From assembly GCA_031282325.1 (NCBI GenBank), contig JAITDY010000009.1, forward strand, positions 1-5,718: a stretch of 5,718 nucleotides of DNA, in the 5' to 3' direction. The notes under the pieces are model-generated. The model searched no databases and had not been told where the DNA came from. It was given only the letters and a program-made list of their open reading frames with translations. This DNA is from Lactobacillaceae bacterium. Its GTDB lineage: Bacteria; Bacillota; Bacilli; Lactobacillales; Lactobacillaceae. Below, one piece after another: positions 1 through 5,718 of the stretch; position 1 is the stretch's first letter; each line of letters opens with the position of its first letter. A program made the translations under genes and the position numbers.

Positions 1-470
1 GTATTACTTATGGCGGTGATGCTATGAATGCAGCAATAAAGAATATGGTCGACATTAAATATGGATTTAAAATATCGGAACAGGATTCTAAAAAATTAAA
101 AGAAGAAATTGGTTCAGCCGATATTAAAAAAGCTAAATCATTAGGTTCTATAACTGTTAAAGGTATTGACAAGTCAACTGGATTACCAGCAATGGTAGAT
201 ATTCAAGCTGAAGATGTTTCAACAGCTTTAAAAGGCCCAATTGATCGCATTATTGAAGCGATTCAAACAACATTAGAAGACACATTACCTGAATTAGTTT
301 CTGATATTGTGGATAGAGGTATAGTTTTAACAGGCGGCGGAGCAAAAATAAAGAATCTCGATTCTTATCTTGCGGATGTACTAAGAGTACCGGTATTTGT
401 TGCAAAAGATCCTCAACATGCCGTTATTAAGGGATTAGGTGAAATTTTAAAATTTAATGATTTGAAATGA
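1..470 (+). CDS. mreB: Rod shape-determining protein MreB, C-terminal part (5' end outside window)
   Basis: This is the C-terminal part of MreB, the bacterial actin homologue that polymerises under the membrane and directs elongasome peptidoglycan synthesis. The frame is open from base 3 and gives 155 residues before the TGA at 468-470, a bit under half of a typical MreB of about 335 residues. The ATG at 24 is internal, because homology continues upstream of it as ITYGGDAM, matching the family's (V/I)GGDxMDxAI segment. Also visible are EEIGSA, the PELVSDIVDRG segment, and the nucleotide-binding loop LTGGGA (GGGA codons 333-344) followed by the end of the actin fold. Some family positions differ: the usual DPL-x-x-VAxGTG near the C-terminus reads DPQHAVIKGLG, and the D of MDxAI is N. 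The gene is followed by mreC in a 4-base overlap. The identity is firm; whether this is the main MreB or a paralogue such as Mbl cannot be decided from the fragment, although the mreCD linkage favours MreB. Confidence 0.93.
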   Translation, partial: ITYGGDAMNAAIKNMVDIKYGFKISEQDSKKLKEEIGSADIKKAKSLGSITVKGIDKSTGLPAMVDIQAEDVSTALKGPIDRIIEAIQTTLEDTLPELVSDIVDRGIVLTGGGAKIKNLDSYLADVLRVPVFVAKDPQHAVIKGLGEILKFNDLK

Positions 471-1360
471 AAAAATTTTTTAGCGGAAAAAAAATAATTA
501 TTATATTTGCTACTGTTTTTGTTGCAATCGGTCTAATAATTGGATCGAGTTTTTTTTACAACAGAAGTAATTCCGTACCATTTATTCAACGTTTTGAAAA
601 CGATGTTGTTTCATTCTTTAGTAAGGGAGTTTCTTCTCCGGCAGCAATAATTAATAAATCTACCGATAGTCTTGGACAATTATTTCAAACATATCGTCAG
701 AATCAAAAAATTCAATCTAAAATTGATCAATTAGCTCAACAAAAGATAGAAATAAATAATCTTTTAAAAGAGAATCAAGAATTAAAAAAAAATCTTGAAT
801 TAAAAGGGACTTTAACAGACTATCAAACTGTAGATGCAGTAGTTATTCAAAGAGCCCCAACTTTTTGGCAGTCCGTTCTGGTAATTAATAAGGGTTCAAA
901 TGATGGAGTTAAAAAAAATGCTCCAGTAATGTCAAATAAGGGTCTTATTGGCAAGGTTGTTCAGGTTTCTAATATTAGCTCAAAGGTCTTGTTAATTTCA
1001 AATATTTCGCTTTCAGAAGATCGATTTTCGGTGTCGATGCAGGCTGAAAATCAACCAGTCAATAGTGATCCAAATGATCCAAAAATGGTGAATGGAGTTA
1101 TTTCTGGATATGACGTTAAAACTAATACGCTATACATGGATGAATTAACCAGTGACGAAAGCGTTGCAAAAGGTACAATCGTTCAAACGTCTGGACTAGG
1201 AGGAATAATTCCGAAGGGAATTTATGTAGGAACAGTTAAAAGCGTAAAAGAGAATTCTTCTGGAGTTGCAAAAAGAATTTATATCACCCCATCAGCTAAC
1301 TTAGATTCGGTGGAAAATGTTTTGGTAGTAATTAAAAGTGGAAAGATGGAGAATAAATAA
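467..1360 (+). CDS. mreC: Cell shape-determining protein MreC
   Basis: MreC is the bitopic membrane protein that links the MreB filament to the extracellular synthases (RodA/PBP2) of the elongasome. The 297 residues show the family layout: a short basic N-terminus, one transmembrane segment (about residues 10-31), a coiled coil rich in Q, K, E and L (about 69-113) used for self-association, then the outer beta-barrel domain (about 122-290). The beta domain holds the recognisable INKGSNDGVKK and NKGLIGKVV signatures. Length is normal for Firmicutes. The start ATG (467-469) shares ATGA with the mreB stop, and I see no good Shine-Dalgarno sequence just upstream, so it is probably translated by coupling to mreB. 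The gene contains several A8-A9 or T8 tracts (for example 487-494, 550-557, 784-792 and 911-918). A short acidic linker, NSDPNDP, sits within the beta domain near residue 200. Confidence 0.95.
   Translation: MKKFFSGKKIIIIFATVFVAIGLIIGSSFFYNRSNSVPFIQRFENDVVSFFSKGVSSPAAIINKSTDSLGQLFQTYRQNQKIQSKIDQLAQQKIEINNLLKENQELKKNLELKGTLTDYQTVDAVVIQRAPTFWQSVLVINKGSNDGVKKNAPVMSNKGLIGKVVQVSNISSKVLLISNISLSEDRFSVSMQAENQPVNSDPNDPKMVNGVISGYDVKTNTLYMDELTSDESVAKGTIVQTSGLGGIIPKGIYVGTVKSVKENSSGVAKRIYITPSANLDSVENVLVVIKSGKMENK
1348..1351 (+). promoter_or_regulatory. Ribosome binding site of mreD, inside the mreC 3' end
   Basis: GGAG lies 9 bases before the mreD ATG and is embedded in the last codons of mreC. It supports the start at 1361, which directly abuts the mreC stop TAA. 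Spacing is at the long end of normal. Confidence 0.6.
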
Positions 1361-1903
1361 ATGTATCAAAGCAATTATCATCGACGCGTTTTTGTACCAA
1401 AATTAGTCTTACCAATATTGTTATTTTTGTCATTTTTACTTGACGGTATTAACAATGAATTTTTTAGTTCTGTATTAAATTTGTTTGGTTTTCAAATTTT
1501 ACCAAATTTATTTTTAGTTTTTATTTTTTATATTTTGCGTTTTCGTTTAAAAAAAGAATTTAATTTTTATATTTGGATACTAATTATTGGAATTATTTTT
1601 GATTTATATTTTTCTCTAAGTATAGGTATTTATTTATTTTCTTATCTGATCTCCGCTTTTATTATGGAATTCATCGATAAAAAGTTAGAAAATAAAATCT
1701 ATAATTCTTGGATAACGGCTATTGTTGGGTTAACTAGTTTTTATTTATTCGCATATTTTGGAATATTATTGATTTCTCATCCTAACCAAACCTTTGTTCA
1801 ATATTTTATATTTACATTTATACCCACTATTTTGTTTAATACTGTGCTTACATATATTTTTTACAAACCTGCATTAGCGTTTTCTTACTGGCTAGTTCCC
1901 TAA
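1361..1903 (+). CDS. mreD: Rod shape-determining protein MreD
   Basis: MreD is the small polytopic membrane partner of MreB and MreC in the elongasome. The 180-residue product is very hydrophobic, with about five or six predicted transmembrane segments (roughly 14-30, 46-61, 68-84, 88-105, 117-138 and 146-168). The central stretch around residues 77-91, with G77, D81, Y83, G89 and Y91, fits the conserved MreD pattern in which a GxxxDxY segment is followed by a GxY turn. Primary sequence is weakly conserved in this family, so the call rests on length, topology, this motif and the position right after mreC. The start ATG abuts the mreC stop with a GGAG nine bases upstream. The basic, cytosolic N-terminus (YHRR) is also typical of lactobacillary MreD. 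Confidence 0.9.
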   Translation: MYQSNYHRRVFVPKLVLPILLFLSFLLDGINNEFFSSVLNLFGFQILPNLFLVFIFYILRFRLKKEFNFYIWILIIGIIFDLYFSLSIGIYLFSYLISAFIMEFIDKKLENKIYNSWITAIVGLTSFYLFAYFGILLISHPNQTFVQYFIFTFIPTILFNTVLTYIFYKPALAFSYWLVP

Positions 1904-1909
1904 AAGGAG
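1903..1909 (+). promoter_or_regulatory. Ribosome binding site of the cardiolipin synthase gene
   Basis: AAAGGAG is the strongest Shine-Dalgarno match in the window and overlaps the last base of the mreD stop codon. Only 4 bases (TTTT) separate it from the ATG at 1914, slightly shorter than the usual 5-9. No better start lies downstream, because the first transmembrane segment begins at once after this Met. Confidence 0.7.
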
Positions 1910-1913
1910 TTTT

Positions 1914-3350
1914 ATGATAACGATTTTTTATGTATTTTTTTTAATTTTAATAATTAACTCTATTATTGCTTTTATAACTGTTTTTTGGAGTAAAAGAGAG
2001 GTTAGCACGATCTGGGCGTGGCTTTTGGTGTTATTTTTATTGCCTGTATTAGGCTTTGTAGTTTTTTGGCTTTTTGGAAGAAGGATTTCTGATAAAAGAA
2101 TCTTTGATTTTACCTCACAAAAAAAAATCGAGCAAGAACAGCTTTTATTAAATCGTAAATTGACTGATAAAGAAATTAAAAAAATTGCTGATTCAACAAA
2201 ACAATTAATTTATTTATTAGAAGCAAATAATGACGCCGTACTTACTTCAGGCAATCAGGTTGATTTATTTTATAATGGGCCAAAATTATTTCAGGAATTA
2301 ATGAAAGATATAGAAAATGCAAAGAGTTCCATTCATATTGAATTTTTTACAATTTATTCAGATGCTTTAGGAAAAATGTTAATTAAAAAATTAGAAGAAA
2401 AAGCAAAACAAGGCGTTGAAGTTAGAGTTATTTATGATCAATTTGGTTCTCATGGAAGACAAAATAAACTTTATAAAAAATTAAGACAAAATGGTGGAAT
2501 AATCTATCCATTTTTAATGAGAAGATCTCAGGTGCTATCGTTTAGATTTAATTTTAGATTACACCGTAAAATTGTTGTAATTGACGGTAAAACAGGATAT
2601 ATTGGCGGGTTTAACGTCGGTGATCAATATTTAGGTGAGCTAGAAAAGTTTGGTAATTGGCGTGATACACATTTGAAAGTTATTGGTGATTCTGTATTAT
2701 CGCTTCAAGCCCGTTTTTTTACTGATTGGAATGCTACCTCGGATAAAAATACAAAATTACTATTTAAATCAAAATATTTTCCGTTAATTAAGCCTAAAAG
2801 AGGTGATTTGATGCAAATCGTTAGTTCTGGACCGGATTCTAATAAGCAGCAGATTAAACAGATGTATCTGAAAATGTTTTCTGCTGCTAAAAAAGAAATA
2901 ATAGTTCAAACACCCTATTTAATACCTGATAATACAATGATGGAAACATTAATGATTGCTTTAGAATCAGGAGTTAAAGTTAAAATAATGATTCCTAATA
3001 AACCTGACCACCCTTTTGTTTATCGAGCTACTGAATATTACGCAAAACAATTACAAGATTTAGGAGCGGAGGTTTTTATATATAATAATGGATTTTTGCA
3101 TACTAAGGTAATTATTGTTGATGAGGAAATTTCTTCGATTGGATCAGCTAATTTAGATATTCGTTCTTTTTCTTTGAATTTTGAAGCTAATGCAATTATT
3201 TATAGTTCTAAAATCGGCAAACAATTAAAGGATCAATTTATTTTAGATGTACAAAGTTCAATTAAAATTGATAAAAAATATTTTGATTCACAACCATTCT
3301 TTAGAAAGTTTAGACAAAATGTATCACGATTATTGTCTCCAATATTATGA
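1914..3350 (+). CDS. cls: Cardiolipin synthase, two-HKD phospholipase D superfamily
   Basis: This membrane enzyme condenses two phosphatidylglycerol molecules into cardiolipin plus glycerol. The 478 residues match the usual bacterial Cls length. Two hydrophobic segments open the protein (about 1-24 and 31-55), the second ending in the typical FWLFGRR. Two phospholipase D active sites follow. The first HxKxxxxD is H217, K219, D224, followed by GGFNVGDQYLG and the NWRDTHLKV segment. The second is H396, K398, D403, followed by SIGSANLDIRSFSLNFE. Both catalytic triads are intact and spaced as in E. coli ClsA (His224 and His404), so the enzyme should be active. The Bacillus-like QTPYLIPDN and DHPFVYRATEYY segments are also present. 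It is separated from mreD by only 10 bases and its TGA overlaps the start of yfmF, so it is almost surely in the same transcript. Many Firmicutes carry several cls genes; which paralogue this is cannot be told here. Confidence 0.95.
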   Translation: MITIFYVFFLILIINSIIAFITVFWSKREVSTIWAWLLVLFLLPVLGFVVFWLFGRRISDKRIFDFTSQKKIEQEQLLLNRKLTDKEIKKIADSTKQLIYLLEANNDAVLTSGNQVDLFYNGPKLFQELMKDIENAKSSIHIEFFTIYSDALGKMLIKKLEEKAKQGVEVRVIYDQFGSHGRQNKLYKKLRQNGGIIYPFLMRRSQVLSFRFNFRLHRKIVVIDGKTGYIGGFNVGDQYLGELEKFGNWRDTHLKVIGDSVLSLQARFFTDWNATSDKNTKLLFKSKYFPLIKPKRGDLMQIVSSGPDSNKQQIKQMYLKMFSAAKKEIIVQTPYLIPDNTMMETLMIALESGVKVKIMIPNKPDHPFVYRATEYYAKQLQDLGAEVFIYNNGFLHTKVIIVDEEISSIGSANLDIRSFSLNFEANAIIYSSKIGKQLKDQFILDVQSSIKIDKKYFDSQPFFRKFRQNVSRLLSPIL

Positions 3351-4585
3351 TTAAGCTAAAAAATAATTTTCACTTTATAGAAATTCCCAATTTAAAATTT
3401 AATAGTAATGTGATTCAGATAAGTTTTTTTGCAAATTTAAGTGAAATAAATCAAGCTGCTAGATATTTGCTTAGCAAAATAATGGAAAACGGTTTTGGAA
3501 CATATTCTAAAATGAAAGACGTCACACGAGCTCTAGATGAAATGTATGGAGCTAATTTAAAAATTGATTCTTACATTTCAGGTTCGATTTCAGAATTTAA
3601 TTTTAAAATTTCATTTATAGATTCAAAATTAATTCATGATGATAATTTAACTAAGAAAATAATTTTATTTATTAGAGAAGCTATTTTTCAACCATTTTTT
3701 AACGAAACTATTTTCTTAATTGAAAAGGATAATTTAATAAATGAATATAACTCTGTACTTGATGATAAAACTAAATTTGCTGCAAAAAAAATAGAGGAAG
3801 AATATTTTTCAAATTCCGAAATGAAACAATCATCTTTAGGCAGAATAGAGGACATACAAAATTTATCATTAAAAGATGTAGAAGATGCATACAAACATCT
3901 TTTGGAGAATGAATTTTCTTTAATTTTTTATTTTGGCAATGAGAATATAATCGATATGTTTGAATTGTTCGATAAAGCTAGCGATACTTTATTAGGTGAT
4001 GTTGCCTATAAACAAAAGTTACACAATTTTAAACAGACAACAATTGTAGATACAGTTGAACAAACTACTTTTATGCAGATGTATAACGTTTCTAATTTTG
4101 AAATTAATTTAAAATCAAGAGCTAAATTGAGTTTATTCAGTGCTATTTTAGGTGGTACGAACAATTCATTACTGTTTACAAATATTCGAGAAAAACAGAG
4201 TTTAGCATATTCAGTTGCATCTTGGCCATCTGTTTTAAACGGTACGTTAACTATTTATGCCGGAATTGAAGAAAAAAATATTAATAAAGTACAGCAAACA
4301 ATTAATGAAGAAATTCAGATAATTTTAAATGAAAAATACGATAATGAACTTCTTGATTTTACTAAAACAATATTAGTTAATTCTTTATTAAAAGAAGAAG
4401 ATTCAATTTCAATGTTAGTTTCTAGGATGATTCAATCTCAATTGCTTAAACAAGAATATTCAGTTAATGATTACATTGAAGAAATTAAAAAAATAACAAA
4501 AAAAGATCTAGCCGAATTTACTGCTAATAATATTTTTTTGCAAAATCAATTAATTTTAATTCCGCGGGATGATAGAGGGGTATAG
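3347..4585 (+). CDS. yfmF: M16-family peptidase-like protein YfmF (zinc site absent), EF-P modification-associated family
   Basis: This is the non-catalytic member of a paired M16 (pitrilysin-like) set, homologous to B. subtilis YmfF; databases call it EF-P 5-aminopentanol modification-associated protein. The 412 residues fit the family (about 420). The N-terminal M16 half has no HxxEH: the corresponding helix (about residues 38-50, with YLLSKIMENG) has no histidine, so it should not bind catalytic zinc. The C-terminal half keeps the M16 substrate-binding element NIREKQSLAYS, with R281 and Y288, after the GGTNNSLLF segment. In two-subunit M16B enzymes, one chain gives the zinc and the other this Arg/Tyr pair, so I infer that it pairs with the next gene's product. 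No signal peptide is evident, so it is likely cytosolic. The ATG overlaps the cls stop (ATGA) and no Shine-Dalgarno is visible, implying translational coupling. The EF-P link is by family name only; the substrate is unknown. Confidence 0.88.
   Translation: MIKLKNNFHFIEIPNLKFNSNVIQISFFANLSEINQAARYLLSKIMENGFGTYSKMKDVTRALDEMYGANLKIDSYISGSISEFNFKISFIDSKLIHDDNLTKKIILFIREAIFQPFFNETIFLIEKDNLINEYNSVLDDKTKFAAKKIEEEYFSNSEMKQSSLGRIEDIQNLSLKDVEDAYKHLLENEFSLIFYFGNENIIDMFELFDKASDTLLGDVAYKQKLHNFKQTTIVDTVEQTTFMQMYNVSNFEINLKSRAKLSLFSAILGGTNNSLLFTNIREKQSLAYSVASWPSVLNGTLTIYAGIEEKNINKVQQTINEEIQIILNEKYDNELLDFTKTILVNSLLKEEDSISMLVSRMIQSQLLKQEYSVNDYIEEIKKITKKDLAEFTANNIFLQNQLILIPRDDRGV
4574..4580 (+). promoter_or_regulatory. 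Ribosome binding site of yfmH, inside the yfmF 3' end
   Basis: AGAGGGG lies 5 bases before the ATG at 4586 and within the last codons of yfmF. It favours that ATG over the next in-frame Met codon at 4598, which would be 17 bases away. Confidence 0.6.
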
Positions 4586-5718
4586 ATGATTAATGCAATG
4601 AAAACAATTATTTTAAATAATGGAATGAAAGTAAATTTTTATCAAAAAGCTGAATTTAAAACATTTTATGCCCAAATAACGGTTAACTTTGGTGCTAAAA
4701 ATCTATCTTTTTTAAATGAAAAAAAAGAAACAATTGTTTTTCCAGCCGGGATTGCCCATTTTTTTGAACATAAAATTTTTGAAAAAAAGGAAGGCGATAT
4801 CTTTGCAACTTTTTCTCATTTTGGTGCTAATTCAAATGCATGGACGAATTATGATCAAACTAATTATTATTTTAATTCTATTCAGGATAACAATATTGAG
4901 AAAAACTTATCTTTACTATTGGATTTAGTCTACATTCCGTATTTTACTAAGGAAGCTAATGCGAAAGAGCAGGGAATTATTGGACAAGAAATATCGATGT
5001 ATGATGATATTCCTGAAGCTCAATTGGAATATGGTTTATTAAAGAATGCTTTCCCTATGCAACCACTATCTTGGGACATAGCTGGTGATAAAAAGAGTAT
5101 TTCAGAAATTTCGCCAGAAATGTTGTATGAAATTCATAAATATTTTTACCAACCGTCTAATTTAACAATGTCGATTGTTGGAGATTTAAATATTAATGCG
5201 TTATCTAAACAATTAAACAATTTAATTGAAAAATATCCAGTTAATAAAATAGAATATCATCCGATAAATTTATTTGATTCTGATAAACCAATTATTGAAT
5301 ATGGATTTAAAAAAATGAATGTATCTAGACCACTGACTGGAGTTATGTTTAAAATATCAACCAATTTTCAGAACAAAAAAGAAGCCATTAAATTCTCTAT
5401 TGCAAGTAGAATCATTTTAGAATTATTATTTGGTGAATCTAGTGATTGGTATCAAAAACAATATGAAGCAAAATTAATTGATCCGGATTTTGGTATTAGT
5501 ACTGAAATTTCCAAAGAATACGGATATATTTTATTTTTTTCCAAAATTAACAAAAATGATCAACAATTTAAACAATTAATTTTAGAACGTTTAAAACAAA
5601 CTAAAAATACAATAAGTATTTTAGAAATTAAATTAAAATTAAAAAGTATGCTCGGCGATGAAATAAGACACTTAGATGATATTTCAAATATAACGAGAAC
5701 CAACTTAGAAGGGTATGA
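4586..5718 (+). CDS. yfmH: M16-family zinc metallopeptidase YfmH, EF-P modification-associated family (3' end outside window)
   Basis: This is the zinc-bearing partner of YfmF, homologous to B. subtilis YmfH. The frame stays open from the ATG at 4586 to the window end, giving 377 complete codons; family members are about 430 long, so roughly 50 residues are missing. The inverted zinc motif HxxEH is present as GIAHFFEHK (H58, E61, H62). It is followed by the acidic pair E128 and E135 in KEQGIIGQEISMYDD, where E135 is the expected third zinc ligand and E128 the supporting glutamate 7 residues earlier, as in pitrilysin. The linker region with YQPSNLTMSIVGDLN is typical. The C-terminal half has LLFGESSDWYQKQYEAKLID, where the Arg/Tyr substrate motif would lie, but no Arg appears there. 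That complements YfmF, which has the Arg/Tyr pair and lacks the zinc site. The start abuts the yfmF stop TAG and has a purine-rich ribosome site. No export signal is seen. It is predicted to be an active peptidase; the substrate is unknown. Confidence 0.9.
   Translation, partial: MINAMKTIILNNGMKVNFYQKAEFKTFYAQITVNFGAKNLSFLNEKKETIVFPAGIAHFFEHKIFEKKEGDIFATFSHFGANSNAWTNYDQTNYYFNSIQDNNIEKNLSLLLDLVYIPYFTKEANAKEQGIIGQEISMYDDIPEAQLEYGLLKNAFPMQPLSWDIAGDKKSISEISPEMLYEIHKYFYQPSNLTMSIVGDLNINALSKQLNNLIEKYPVNKIEYHPINLFDSDKPIIEYGFKKMNVSRPLTGVMFKISTNFQNKKEAIKFSIASRIILELLFGESSDWYQKQYEAKLIDPDFGISTEISKEYGYILFFSKINKNDQQFKQLILERLKQTKNTISILEIKLKLKSMLGDEIRHLDDISNITRTNLEGY

Noticed and set aside
24..470. A separate 148-residue gene starting at the ATG at 24
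   Set aside because: The frame is open to base 3 and MreB homology continues before this Met, so it is an internal codon of a gene cut by the window edge.
1904..1913. Promoter or terminator between mreD and cls
   Set aside because: The gap is only 10 bases, holds the ribosome site, and has no hairpin. No convincing -35/-10 pair stands out from the AT-rich background upstream.
3688..3894. Reverse-strand open frame of 68 codons
   Set aside because: It lies wholly inside yfmF, shows no recognisable domain or ribosome site, and is best explained as an antisense shadow of AT-rich coding sequence.
3347..4585. yfmF as a degraded pseudogene because it lacks the M16 zinc motif
   Set aside because: The whole family lacks this motif, the length is normal, and the Arg/Tyr element is kept, so loss of zinc binding is the ancestral state.
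4716..4928. Forward open frame of 70 codons rich in Lys, Ile and Leu
   Set aside because: It is an alternative frame inside yfmH, which has the full zinc motif and an uninterrupted frame across the same bases.
4586..5718. yfmH as a broken or frameshifted gene
   Set aside because: I translated the frame codon by codon to the end of the window and found no stop or shift; the missing stop is due only to the window edge.

Overview
The window is a gene-dense, AT-rich stretch (roughly 30% G+C or less, judged by eye). All genes lie on the + strand and read like one operon of conserved Firmicutes housekeeping genes. The protein types, the low G+C and the paired M16-family genes beside a cell-wall cluster suggest a low-GC Firmicute, most likely a Lactobacillales member. 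I cannot name a genus. The MreB fragment is noticeably unlike textbook Bacillus or Lactobacillus MreB, so the lineage is probably divergent.

Layout: the 3' part of mreB (cut by the window start, ending at 470), mreC (467-1360), mreD (1361-1903), a two-HKD cardiolipin synthase (1914-3350), the M16-like gene yfmF (3347-4585), and yfmH (4586 to the window end, cut before its stop). The only gap between genes is 10 bases, between mreD and cls. The other junctions either overlap by 4 bases in an ATGA (mreB/mreC and cls/yfmF) or abut exactly (mreC/mreD and yfmF/yfmH). I see no promoter, terminator, RNA gene, repeat, mobile element or CRISPR array. No stretch of 300 bases lacks a gene.

Functionally the window has three blocks. 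MreB, MreC and MreD form the cytoskeletal and membrane core of the elongasome, which guides lateral peptidoglycan synthesis. Cls makes cardiolipin from phosphatidylglycerol in the same membrane. YfmF and YfmH look like a split M16 metallopeptidase: YfmH carries the zinc site, while YfmF lacks it but keeps the C-terminal Arg/Tyr pair that M16 partner subunits usually supply. In Bacillus the homologues (ymfF/ymfH) lie next to ymfI, a gene for EF-P 5-aminopentanol modification, and databases name the family after that link. The exact substrate is not settled by this sequence.

This is essentially a conserved housekeeping region. I did not find a convincing new system. The points worth a second look are the split-site M16 pair, the placement of cls inside the mre/M16 transcript, the divergent MreB C-terminus, the alternating coupling of translation starts, and the many A8/A9 tracts inside the genes.
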